Part shown: piece after piece, positions 8,201-16,293 of the stretch | Layout of the letters: the number at the start of each line of letters is the position of its first letter | Numbering within the stretch: position 1 is the first letter of the stretch | NCBI RefSeq assembly: GCF_001908725.1 | Contig: NZ_CP018725.1 | Location: forward strand, 1,054,001 to 1,118,000 | DNA: 64,000 nucleotides | From: Xanthomonas vesicatoria ATCC 35937 | GTDB lineage: Bacteria; Pseudomonadota; Gammaproteobacteria; Xanthomonadales; Xanthomonadaceae | Direction: 5' to 3' | The notes under the pieces: generated by a model | Seen by the model: the letters and a program-made list of their open reading frames with translations, nothing else | The model's database searches: none | What the model was told of the DNA's origin: nothing | Made by a program: the position numbers and the translations under genes

Positions 8201-8217
8201 TTGGCACGCGTTCTGCT
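8201..8217 (+). promoter_or_regulatory. Sigma-54 (RpoN) -24/-12 promoter
   Basis: TTGGCACG-CGTT-CTGCT matches the sigma-54 consensus TTGGCACG-N4-TTGCW with one substitution. The invariant GG (8203-8204) and GC (8215-8216) are separated by exactly 10 bp. It predicts transcription starting near 8228, about 35 bp before the TTG start of the DUF4956 gene. The operon encodes its own sigma-54 activator, which supports the call. Confidence 0.8.
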
Positions 8218-8262
8218 TAGAACACGGTAAACGCGGCATTCCGCCCGTCCCGGAGTAGAGCC

Positions 8263-8847
8263 TTGTCATCCGCATTGATCCATACGCCGTTCTTCGAACT
8301 GTTTGCGCGTTTCGGTATAGACCTCGCCGCCGTCCTAGCATTGATCTTCGGCATGTACTACCGCCGCCATCAGGACAAGGAGCTGGTGACCGCCGCAGCC
8401 CTGTTCAATATCTTCGTGTTCGCGGTGCTCACGATTCTTTCGAGCGTGCAGTTCAGCGTTGCGGCCGGCTTCGGCCTGTTCGCCATCCTGGCGCTCTTTA
8501 CGCTGCGCTCGGAACCGATCACCAAGATCGAGATCACCTACTTTTTCGGCAGCGTTGCGATGGCGGTGATCTGTTCGGTGCAAGGCACCACGTTGCCGCT
8601 CATCTCCGCCACGGTCGTGCTGGTTCTGCTGGGCGCTTACGTCTTCGACCACCCGCGAATCGTTCGTTCGGTCGAGAACATCAAGATCACCTTTGATCAG
8701 ATCCATATTCACGCGCTCTCCGACCCGAAGGCGATGAACGCAAGTATCGCCGAGCGGCTAGGCGTAGATGTTGTGTCTTACGAGGTCCGCGCCATCGATT
8801 ACCTCAACGACACCGTGAGCATGCGGATCTTCTACCGCAAACCCTGA
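8263..8847 (+). CDS. DUF4956 membrane protein of the polyphosphate module
   Basis: A 194-residue protein with four to five membrane segments in residues 15-130 and a soluble C-terminal tail (about 135-194, including DQIHIHALSDPKAMNASIAERLGVDV, abbreviated). This matches DUF4956, a family repeatedly found next to bacterial VTC-domain polyphosphate polymerases. It likely anchors or forms a channel for the polymerase, by analogy with the membrane domain of yeast VTC; this is inference. It starts at TTG with GGAG about 8 bp upstream. It is the first gene of a six-gene unit behind a sigma-54 promoter and is followed 10 bp later by the polymerase gene. Confidence 0.85.
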   Translation: MSSALIHTPFFELFARFGIDLAAVLALIFGMYYRRHQDKELVTAAALFNIFVFAVLTILSSVQFSVAAGFGLFAILALFTLRSEPITKIEITYFFGSVAMAVICSVQGTTLPLISATVVLVLLGAYVFDHPRIVRSVENIKITFDQIHIHALSDPKAMNASIAERLGVDVVSYEVRAIDYLNDTVSMRIFYRKP

Positions 8848-8857
8848 GGAGACGAAC

Positions 8858-9763
8858 ATGAACCCCTGCGCTTTTCACCCCATGTTTCCGCACCAACGCG
8901 TCGCCGAACGGGCGTCCATCTTTCCACCGATCAGGGAGATGACCCCACAACCGGATCGCATCGACAGGCCCGCTGATGCCCCCGATTTGAATCCAGAGCA
9001 GCAGTTTCGCGCCATCGGCCTGGAACGACTCAACGCCACTGCATCGATGCTGATCCGACGCGACAACAAGTACGTGGTTCACAAAGATCGGCTAGCGCCC
9101 GCATGGGCCGAGCTGATCGGAAAGTTCGACATTCTGGAGATCGACGGCAAGCGAGATTTCATCTACGACACCTGCTATTTCGACGACCCGGAACATACCA
9201 GTTACTTCGACCACCACCGTGGACGGCGCCAGCGCTGCAAGATTCGCATGCGCCACTATGTCGACGCGCAGCTGTGCTTTGCCGAAATAAAACTCAAGGG
9301 CAAGCGCGGCCAGACCGAGAAGCGCCGGATCGCCTGCTCGCTGGATCAATATGGCGTGCTGGATGCGCGCGCACAGGAACAGATCCGCGCGGCCTATCGC
9401 GAGCTATATGCGCGTGAGCTCACTCAGGTACTGGAACCCATCTGCTGGATGCGCTATCGCCGGACCACGCTGGTTGCCAGGAATGGTGGTGAACGCATGA
9501 CGATCGATCGCGGCATGGTGTTCATGGATAACGACGGCAGCTGCGAAATCGACGACGACCTGGTCATTGTCGAAACCAAGTCGGGTAACGCCAACGGCAT
9601 TGCCGACAAGGTGTTGCGCGTCCTGCACCAGCACCCCACCAACAGCGCGTCCAAGTACTGCGTCAGCCTGGCCGCGCTGGGCAAAGTCTCCAAGTACAAC
9701 AAATTACTGCCCGCACTGCGCAAGCTCGCCGCGGTTCCCACTTGCAAGGCCCCGACTGCCTGA
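8858..9763 (+). CDS. VTC-domain polyphosphate polymerase
   Basis: A 301-residue protein with a VTC (triphosphate tunnel metalloenzyme) domain from about residue 55. Tunnel motifs visible in order are RRDNKY (67-72), YDTCYFDD (103-110), KIRMRHY (128-134), EIKLKG (143-148), RYRR (199-202) and the metal-binding Glu in VETKSG (Glu239). In yeast Vtc4 the equivalent basic residues bind ATP and growing polyphosphate. There is no SPX domain, so inositol-pyrophosphate sensing as in fungi is not expected. An N-terminal extension of about 50 residues has no recognised motif. A strong GAGGAG ribosome site precedes the ATG. The pairing with DUF4956 supports membrane-coupled polyphosphate synthesis. Activity is inferred from motif conservation. 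Confidence 0.88.
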   Translation: MNPCAFHPMFPHQRVAERASIFPPIREMTPQPDRIDRPADAPDLNPEQQFRAIGLERLNATASMLIRRDNKYVVHKDRLAPAWAELIGKFDILEIDGKRDFIYDTCYFDDPEHTSYFDHHRGRRQRCKIRMRHYVDAQLCFAEIKLKGKRGQTEKRRIACSLDQYGVLDARAQEQIRAAYRELYARELTQVLEPICWMRYRRTTLVARNGGERMTIDRGMVFMDNDGSCEIDDDLVIVETKSGNANGIADKVLRVLHQHPTNSASKYCVSLAALGKVSKYNKLLPALRKLAAVPTCKAPTA

Positions 9764-9827
9764 CGCACCCAGGTCACGCACAAGCCGGCCCCACACCGTG
9801 CGGGCTCTTTGTCGAGAGGACACTCCC

Positions 9828-10805
9828 ATGCATTTCAATGTATTGCTCACCGCCGCCCTGGTCGGCGTCGGGCTGTTGACGACGTGCGCACAGGACGCAC
9901 ACGTCAACTCCGCGAACAAGGTTCCATCACATACCGATACCGAGCAGCCGTCATCCGGTGCTTCCGTAGAGCCGCAGCGATTTACGCTGGCACCGACGAC
10001 CATGGTAGACGGCATCCACCTCACCGAACTGTCCGGCCTGGCTTGGGATGCAGACGAGAATTTGCTGTATGCGGTCTCCGACAACGGCTACGTATTCCAC
10101 TTCCGCCTGGTGCTGGACGGCAACAGGATCACGCGCATCGAGCCGGTCCACGCCGCCGCGTTGGTCGATGCAACATCCGGCTTACCTCCCAAGGCGTTCA
10201 ATGCCGAAGGGCTGGCGGTCAATAACTCCGCCAATGGCGTAGCAGGCGATACTGAACTGGTGGTGGCGCTGGAAGACAAGTTGCCCCGGATCGCCCGTTT
10301 CCGCCCAAACGGCGCCCTCCTGGGCGATGTGGCCGTGCCCTCGCCCGCCAACGATTTGAGCCATTACCGCAAGAGCGGGCGTGGGCTGGAGAGCGTGGCA
10401 CTGCATCCGGCCTACGGTTTGTTGACCGCGCCCGAATCGCCGCTGCTGGGGCAGAGCGAGGACCGCCATACGGTGTATGCCAAGCAACGGGACTGGTCGT
10501 TCCGGCGCCACTCGCCGCAGAGCCGCCTCAAGGGCCTGGACCTGCTCCCCGACGGCAGCGTGCTGGTGCTTGAGCGCAACAAGACCGGCACCAAGGACGT
10601 GTTCGGGGCCAGCGTCCGCCGGCTGGATCTCGGTGCCTGCGGCAGCGACGGGTTGTGCGCGACAGAGACCGTGGCCGTGCTTCCTGCCGGACCGGACAAC
10701 TTCGAAGGCATGACCCTCATCGATCCGCAGCATCTTCTGCTGGTGAGCGATAACGCCGGCCTGGTGACGCAGGGCACCGACTTCGTGCTGGTACCGCGTT
10801 CATGA
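9828..10805 (+). CDS. Esterase-like activity of phytase family protein, exported
   Basis: A 325-residue exported protein. The start at ATG 9828 has a GAGAGGA ribosome site and gives a short hydrophobic signal (residues 4-18) ending LLTTCAQD; the Cys could be lipidated but the lipobox is poor. The mature part is a beta-propeller-like phytase-type esterase domain with LSGLAWDADENLLYAVSDNG, FNAEGLAV, RGLESVA, SRLKGLDLLPDGSVLVLER and NFEGMTLIDPQHLLLVSDN blocks. The family is named for weak similarity to phytases; substrates are mostly unproven. Next to a phosphate-selective porin and a polyphosphate polymerase, release of phosphate from phosphoesters in the periplasm or outside the cell is a reasonable but untested role. 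Confidence 0.82.
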   Translation: MHFNVLLTAALVGVGLLTTCAQDAHVNSANKVPSHTDTEQPSSGASVEPQRFTLAPTTMVDGIHLTELSGLAWDADENLLYAVSDNGYVFHFRLVLDGNRITRIEPVHAAALVDATSGLPPKAFNAEGLAVNNSANGVAGDTELVVALEDKLPRIARFRPNGALLGDVAVPSPANDLSHYRKSGRGLESVALHPAYGLLTAPESPLLGQSEDRHTVYAKQRDWSFRRHSPQSRLKGLDLLPDGSVLVLERNKTGTKDVFGASVRRLDLGACGSDGLCATETVAVLPAGPDNFEGMTLIDPQHLLLVSDNAGLVTQGTDFVLVPRS

Positions 10806-10836
10806 CGCTGTCTGCGTTATCCAAGGGGATGCTGAC

Positions 10837-11970
10837 ATGAGCACCGCACTGCGGGCTGCGTTGGCGGCGGCGTGCCTTGCCGCACTGACGCAAGCGCACG
10901 CTGCCGAGTTGCGCGTCGGTGGCCGTGTGCACGTGGATTACGCCGCCTACCGGGCCGATGTCAGACAGCTCGACGATGCGTTTCTGCTGCGTCGTGCCAA
11001 ACTCGATGTGGAAGGCAAGCTCACCGATGATTGGTCGTTCGAAGCCGCCTACGACTTCGCTGCGGTCTACAGCGTCACCGACACCGGCACCCGCAAGGAA
11101 GGCGCATTCAAGGAGGGCTTCGACGGCGTTTCGTTGCAATACGACGGCTGGAAAGCGGCCGATCTGGAGTTCGGCCAGTTCAAGGTGCCGTTCGGGCTGG
11201 AAGAATTGAACAGCTCCAACAACATCACCTTCATCGAACGGGCGCTGGTGAGCGATGCATTCGCGCCATCGCGCCGGATCGGCGTGGGGGCCAGCAGGAA
11301 CCGCCAGCGCTATACCCTATCGGCGATGGGCTTCGGCTCGTCGATCGATGCACGCGACAAGGGTCACGGCGCAGCCGTGCGGGCCACCTACACTCCCATC
11401 AATACCGGCCAGGGCGGCGCGCTCGTGCATCTGGGTCTGGCGGTCTCGCTCGAGCACCCCAGCGACGACGTCAAATTCAATGCACGGCCCGAATCGCGTG
11501 CCCTGGATGTGCGTTTCTTGAACACCGGCAACCTGGACAACATCGACCGCATCGATCGTCTCGGACTGGAAGCCGGTGCGAATGCTGGCCCCGCCTCGCT
11601 GCAGGCGGAATGGATGCGCGCGGCGATCAAGCGTGATCACGGTGACCCGGACGCGCAGTTACAGGGCTGGTACGTCATGGGCAGTTGGGTGCTCACCGGT
11701 CAGTCACGCCAGTACCGGCACGGCAGGTTTCGCAGCGTGTCGGTGCAACCGTCGGCCGGTGCCTGGGAGTTGGCCGCCCGCTTCAGCCATCTGGATCTGG
11801 ACGATGGCGGCGTGCGCGGCGGCGAGGAAGACAACATCACCCTCGGCCTGAACTACTACCTCAATGATCGCGTGCGTATCATGCTCAATCACATCGACGT
11901 ACACAGCGAGCGCAGGGGCAGGAAAGACAACCCGCAGATCCTGCTGCTGCGCACACAATTGTCGTTCTGA
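10837..11970 (+). CDS. Phosphate-selective porin O/P family outer-membrane protein
   Basis: A 377-residue outer-membrane beta-barrel. The signal peptide (1-22) ends QAHA before ELRVGGRVHVDYAAY. The family signature FLLRRAKLDVEGKLTDDWSFEAAYDF (about 49-75, abbreviated) and the FGQFKVPFGLEELNSSNNITFIERAL block identify the OprO/OprP-type porin family (PF07396). The C-terminus ends in LRTQLSF with a terminal Phe, as expected for Bam-dependent barrel insertion. OprP and OprO take up phosphate and pyrophosphate or polyphosphate through Arg/Lys-lined channels; the anion specificity here cannot be proven by reading. It lies between the phytase-like gene and the sigma-54 activator, about 30 bp from each. 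Confidence 0.9.
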   Translation: MSTALRAALAAACLAALTQAHAAELRVGGRVHVDYAAYRADVRQLDDAFLLRRAKLDVEGKLTDDWSFEAAYDFAAVYSVTDTGTRKEGAFKEGFDGVSLQYDGWKAADLEFGQFKVPFGLEELNSSNNITFIERALVSDAFAPSRRIGVGASRNRQRYTLSAMGFGSSIDARDKGHGAAVRATYTPINTGQGGALVHLGLAVSLEHPSDDVKFNARPESRALDVRFLNTGNLDNIDRIDRLGLEAGANAGPASLQAEWMRAAIKRDHGDPDAQLQGWYVMGSWVLTGQSRQYRHGRFRSVSVQPSAGAWELAARFSHLDLDDGGVRGGEEDNITLGLNYYLNDRVRIMLNHIDVHSERRGRKDNPQILLLRTQLSF

Positions 11971-11996
11971 GCAAGCGTGGCGGCAGGAGACCAAGA

Positions 11997-13340
11997 TTGG
12001 CAAGAACACGAATTCTGATTGTCGACGATGAAGACAGCATCCGTTTCGGCATGCGCGACTTCCTGGAATCGCGTGGCTACGACGTCATCGATGCCGAAAG
12101 TTGCCAGCGGGCGCGCGAGCTGTTCCAGGCCTCCTCGCCCGATGTCGCAGTCATCGATTACCGGCTGCACGATGGCAGCGCTATCGATCTGTTGCGCGAT
12201 TTCAGGCAGATCGACCCGGATGTCCCCCTGATCGTGCTGACCGCCTATGGATCGATCGATCTGGCGGTGCAAGCGATCAAACAGGGAGCCGAGCAGTTCC
12301 TGACCAAGCCGATCGAGATGCCGGCGCTGCATGCCATCGTCAAACGCCTGCTGGCCAACCGGCGGCTACAGCGCCAGCAGCAGGTGACAAGCAAGCGCGA
12401 ACAGCGCGAACGGGTCAACCCGTTGCTGGGCGAAAGCCCAGCCATCCGCATGCTCGCCGAACAGGCCAGCAAGGTAATGGCCAGCGATAGCCCCATCCTG
12501 ATCCTTGGCGAAACAGGCACCGGCAAGAGCATGCTCGCCAAGTGGCTGCACCACCACAGCGCGCGCGCCGAGGAGCCTTTCGTGGACCTGAATTGCGCCG
12601 GGCTGTCGCCGGAGTTTCTGGAAACGGAGTTGTTCGGCCACGAAAAAGGCGCCTTTACCGGCGCAAGCGCCAGCAAGCAGGGCATGCTCGAGATTGCCGA
12701 TGGCGGCAGCGTCTTTCTGGATGAAATCGGCGATGTCGACCCACGCGTGCAACCCAAGCTGCTCAAGGTGCTGGAAGAGAAACGGTTCCGCCGCATGGGC
12801 GCGGTGCGCGAACGTGAGGTGGACATCAGGCTGATTGCTGCCACCCACCACGACCTTGGCAGCAAGGTGAAGGCAGGAACGTTTCGCAGCGATCTGTATT
12901 TCCGCATCAGTAGCATCCCGTTGACCATGCCGGCCCTGCGCGACCGCAAAGAAGACATCCTGGCGCTTGCGTCCACACTGCTGACACGTCTGGCAACCGA
13001 CCCGGCGCGGCGCGTCCAGCTGAGCGAGGATGCGCAACAGGCGCTGCTCGACTACCCGTGGCCGGGCAATATCCGCGAACTACGCAATGTGCTTGAGCGC
13101 GCGGCACTGCTGTGCCATGGCGATAGCATTACCCGACGCGACCTGCGTTTCGAGCCGGCATCGGCGCAGGATGCGCAGGTCCCCGCCCTGGACCTCACGC
13201 TTCAGCAACTCGAACGGCAGCACATCCAGCGGGTGCTGCGCGATGTGGGCGGCAAGGTGGAGCAGGCGGCGGTGCGGCTGGGAATTCCACGCAGCACGCT
13301 GTATCAGAAGATCAAGATGCACGGCATCGGCACCGCGTAA
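11997..13340 (+). CDS. NtrC-class sigma-54-dependent response regulator
   Basis: A 447-residue three-domain regulator. The receiver domain (1-120) has Asp54 as phosphoacceptor and Lys104 in the FLTKP loop. The AAA+ domain carries Walker A GETGTGKS (171-178), the sigma-54 contact loop GAFTGA (218-223) and Walker B GGSVFLDEIGD (about 236-246). The C-terminal Fis-type helix-turn-helix reads VEQAAVRLGIPRSTLYQKIK. The intact GAFTGA loop means it should activate sigma-54 RNA polymerase. It starts at TTG behind CAGGAGA. It sits in the same transcription unit as its likely targets, giving a positive feedback loop, and 74 bp upstream of its partner kinase. Confidence 0.95.
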   Translation: MARTRILIVDDEDSIRFGMRDFLESRGYDVIDAESCQRARELFQASSPDVAVIDYRLHDGSAIDLLRDFRQIDPDVPLIVLTAYGSIDLAVQAIKQGAEQFLTKPIEMPALHAIVKRLLANRRLQRQQQVTSKREQRERVNPLLGESPAIRMLAEQASKVMASDSPILILGETGTGKSMLAKWLHHHSARAEEPFVDLNCAGLSPEFLETELFGHEKGAFTGASASKQGMLEIADGGSVFLDEIGDVDPRVQPKLLKVLEEKRFRRMGAVREREVDIRLIAATHHDLGSKVKAGTFRSDLYFRISSIPLTMPALRDRKEDILALASTLLTRLATDPARRVQLSEDAQQALLDYPWPGNIRELRNVLERAALLCHGDSITRRDLRFEPASAQDAQVPALDLTLQQLERQHIQRVLRDVGGKVEQAAVRLGIPRSTLYQKIKMHGIGTA

Positions 13341-13414
13341 ACCATTCCCGAACGGGCGCGCGTCGCAGCGTCGGGGCATTCACGCGTCGCGACAGCAGCG
13401 CAGAGGAACACGAC

Positions 13415-15367
13415 ATGGTCAAGGCGAAGATTTACGCAGGCATCGCGATCATCGTCGCCTTCGGGGTGATGTCCATGCTCTACGTCCATCGCGGACTAGA
13501 CGAGGTCGTCGGCCATCTGACCAAGCTCGAACAGATCGATGCGCCGTTCAGCATCGCCGCCCTCGAGATGGAAAAAAACGTCGGCGAATATGCGTATGGC
13601 GTCCTGCAATACGTTGCACAACCGTTGCCGGATATCCGCGCAGAAACCGCCAACGACAGCGCCGACTTTTCCCGCTATCACGCCAACTACATGCAGTTGA
13701 GCAGCACCGAGAGGGAAATCGAGCTGGGGCGCCACCTTGCCGCCGAGTTCAAGACATTGTCCGGTATTGGTACGACGTTGATGGAAAAGCGCGACGCGCT
13801 CGATGCCTCCTTCGAACGCATCACCGGGCTGTTGAATCAGATCGACGCACTGGCCGACCACCGCATGCTGGCGGTGGCGCCCAGCCGCGAACCGGCGCGA
13901 CGGCAGACGCTGGTCGCCATAGGGAACCTGGAAAGCCAGGCCGCCAGAACGGGGTTCTGGCTCTCGGCATACGCACGCAGGCCGACGGCGCAGGCGACCT
14001 CGCAGTTGCTGGAAAAAGTCGCAGAACTCGACAGCGCAGTCGCCGGCTACAGGCGCCTGTCACTGGGACCGGAAGAGCGTCGGCTCGCGGCGGAGGTCGA
14101 GACATTGCGCGTGCAGGTCCGGCATGGTGTGGATGAGCTGCTTGCAGGCGAAGACGCCATCAATACGATGGCGATGCAATTCGTGCGGCTGCAAAACGCC
14201 ATCGACGACGTCTCCGACGAAGAGATCGAACCGTTGGCGGCGAAGGGGCTGACGGCGCCGCAGAAAGAGGCAGACCGCATTGCGGTGCGCGTGCTCAACA
14301 TGCTCGGCTATGCCATCCCGCTGTATCTGGTTGTGGCGTTGGTCGTGGGCGCCTTACTGATCATGACCGTCGTCAGACCATTGAGACGGCTGGCATCGGG
14401 TACCAAGGCCATCGGCGACGGCGACCTGGCCTATCGCATCATCGAGCACGGCAAGGACGAGTTCGACGCGCTGGCGCAGCAGTTCAATCTGATGGTGGCA
14501 CGACTGCAGGAAAGCACTGTCTCCAAAGCACTACTGGAAGCCAGCGAGCAGAAGCTGCGGCTGACGGTGTCGGAATTGCGCCAGGAAATCGAGGAGCGCG
14601 AGCTCTCCGAGCGGGAACGCGCGAAGCTGCAGGCCGAGTTGCGTCGCAGCGAGGCCATGGCAGCCATCGGTGCGTTGATGGCAGGCGTTGCCCACGAGGT
14701 GCGCAACCCATTGTTCGGCATTTCATCGACACTGGATGCTATGGAGGCCGGCTCCAACCACGTCGGAGGACGGCATCGGGAAGTATTGCGCCGCGAGGTG
14801 CGCAGATTAAACAAGTTAATGACCGACCTGCTCGAATACGGCCGGCCGCCAACCGATACGTTCGCCAGTGGCCGCCTCGGCACTGTCATCGCCGAAGCCA
14901 GCCACATCTGCGGCGCCACCGCCGATGCGGCCGAGGTTGCGATCGTCAATCAGGTGGACACCTGCGACGGCGCGATGCAGATGAATCATGGCCGCATGCT
15001 ACAGGTGTTCGTCAACCTGATCGAGAACGCAGTGCAGCACGCACCTGCTGGCAGCGAGGTGACCATCAGCGCCAGCATGATCGAGGACAATGGCCAACGG
15101 CTAGTGGAGTGTTGCGTTCAGGATCGGGGCGCAGGCTTCGCCACCGACGACCTGCCGTTCCTGTTTGATCCATTCTTCACCCGGCGTCGCAAGGGCACGG
15201 GGCTGGGGCTGGCGATCGTTCAGCGCATTGTCGAACAGCATAAGGGCACCATCGCGGCACACAATAGCGCACAGGGCGGTGCCGTCATGGTGCTGCGTCT
15301 GCCGCTCATCGCGAGTAGCCACGACGGCGAACCTGTCGTGGTGACCGATGACACAGGCAACGACTAG
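13415..15367 (+). CDS. Membrane sensor histidine kinase, partner of the sigma-54 regulator
   Basis: A 650-residue sensor kinase. The first membrane helix spans about 6-23, followed by a long helical periplasmic sensor region (about 24-290) and a second membrane helix (about 293-317). A HAMP domain (RPLRRLASGTKAIGDGDLAYRI), a coiled linker, an HisKA domain with phosphoacceptor His427 in GVAHEVRNPLFG, and an HATPase with N-box NLIENAVQHAP, G1 DRGAGF and G2 GTGLGLAI follow. The periplasmic region shows no recognised PAS or Cache motif and is predicted mostly alpha-helical, as in four-helix-bundle sensors. It is the last gene of the polyphosphate/porin unit. The ligand is unknown; phosphate or phosphoesters are guesses from context. 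Confidence 0.93.
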   Translation: MVKAKIYAGIAIIVAFGVMSMLYVHRGLDEVVGHLTKLEQIDAPFSIAALEMEKNVGEYAYGVLQYVAQPLPDIRAETANDSADFSRYHANYMQLSSTEREIELGRHLAAEFKTLSGIGTTLMEKRDALDASFERITGLLNQIDALADHRMLAVAPSREPARRQTLVAIGNLESQAARTGFWLSAYARRPTAQATSQLLEKVAELDSAVAGYRRLSLGPEERRLAAEVETLRVQVRHGVDELLAGEDAINTMAMQFVRLQNAIDDVSDEEIEPLAAKGLTAPQKEADRIAVRVLNMLGYAIPLYLVVALVVGALLIMTVVRPLRRLASGTKAIGDGDLAYRIIEHGKDEFDALAQQFNLMVARLQESTVSKALLEASEQKLRLTVSELRQEIEERELSERERAKLQAELRRSEAMAAIGALMAGVAHEVRNPLFGISSTLDAMEAGSNHVGGRHREVLRREVRRLNKLMTDLLEYGRPPTDTFASGRLGTVIAEASHICGATADAAEVAIVNQVDTCDGAMQMNHGRMLQVFVNLIENAVQHAPAGSEVTISASMIEDNGQRLVECCVQDRGAGFATDDLPFLFDPFFTRRRKGTGLGLAIVQRIVEQHKGTIAAHNSAQGGAVMVLRLPLIASSHDGEPVVVTDDTGND

Positions 15368-15464
15368 GCGCTTGATCAATCCGCTGCGCCGGCATCGTGT
15401 GAGCGATGAATTGCCCGAATGCCGCTAGCCGCCGCAGCCTGCACATCGGCAGCAGCGCGCCAAG

Positions 15465-15956
15465 TCAGCGGTCAGTATCGGCCTTGTAGTGCGCCATGGT
15501 GTCCTCGATACCCTTGCTCAGCTCCATCACCTTGAGCGCGTACTCAGCCAAGCGTTGATCCTCGGGCGTATCCGGTCGCCAGGAAGGCACTTCCACCGGC
15601 GTGACGCCATCCGGGTCCATCGCCACGAAGACGATGATGCAATGGGTACACAGCCGCGAGTCGCCGCCCATCGGGCTGCGCGCACGTACGTCGATGGCGA
15701 AATGCATGCTACTGCGCCCGGTGTAGACCAGTTTGGCCGACACTGCGACCAGATCGCCGATGCGTACCGGCGCCACGAAGCGGATCCCGCCCACCGCCAC
15801 TGTCACGCAGTAGTGTCCACTCCAACCACTGGCCGCAGCAAAGCCAACCTGGTCGATCCACTTCATCACCACCCCGCCATGCACCTTGCCGCCGAAGTTG
15901 ACGTCGCTGGGCTCGGCCAGAAAACGAAATGTCAGATCACGTTGTTGGCCAATCAC
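15465..15956 (-). CDS. Acyl-CoA thioesterase, YciA-type hotdog family
   Basis: A hotdog-fold acyl-CoA thioester hydrolase. The conserved block RFLAEPSDVNFGGKVHGGVVMKWIDQVGF contains the catalytic Asp and the Gly-rich turn of the YciA/acyl-CoA hydrolase group, and HCIIVFVAMD closes the core. It hydrolyses acyl-CoA to free CoA and acid in the cytoplasm; chain-length preference is unknown. I set the start at GTG 15956 (reading MIGQQRDLTFRF, 163 residues) because homologues begin just before this point; the frame is open to a TTG at 16046 (193 residues) with no family resemblance in the extra part. It converges with the histidine kinase gene. Confidence 0.85.
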   Translation of the reverse strand: MIGQQRDLTFRFLAEPSDVNFGGKVHGGVVMKWIDQVGFAAASGWSGHYCVTVAVGGIRFVAPVRIGDLVAVSAKLVYTGRSSMHFAIDVRARSPMGGDSRLCTHCIIVFVAMDPDGVTPVEVPSWRPDTPEDQRLAEYALKVMELSKGIEDTMAHYKADTDR

Positions 15957-16235
15957 TGGACGCTCTCGCTGGGGATGGATTGGAAGTGTGCCATGCGCGC
16001 GCGTTGAAGGGATTCGCCCCCGCGCACTCGGATGCGCCGACGGCAAGCATGTCCCTGCGCCTGCCTCGCAGGTGCCTCATGCCCACCGCACGTGATTACC
16101 GACTTACACGCACCGAACGCGTGCCTCTCAAGTATTGGTGCGCAATCGCCTGTCCGCTTCACGCCGGCCAGATCACCATCGACCACCGTGCCTTGACACA
16201 TGACACATCTGAAGCAAGCACGTGCATGCATTAGG

Positions 16236-16248
16236 GTAAGTCACTTAC
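16236..16248. promoter_or_regulatory. Perfect palindrome upstream of a membrane protein gene
   Basis: GTAAGT-C-ACTTAC is a perfect 6-bp inverted repeat around one base, 45 bp before the start at 16294. A repressor or activator site is possible; the binding protein is unknown. Confidence 0.3.
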
Positions 16249-16293
16249 TCTCGGCATCCGGGCAAGGCCGCCCGCAGCAGGAAGCAGTACGTC

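Noticed and set aside
7911..8207. Minus-strand open frame of 98 residues in the sigma-54 upstream region
   Set aside because: No ribosome site or homology, and it overlaps the promoter and dyads.
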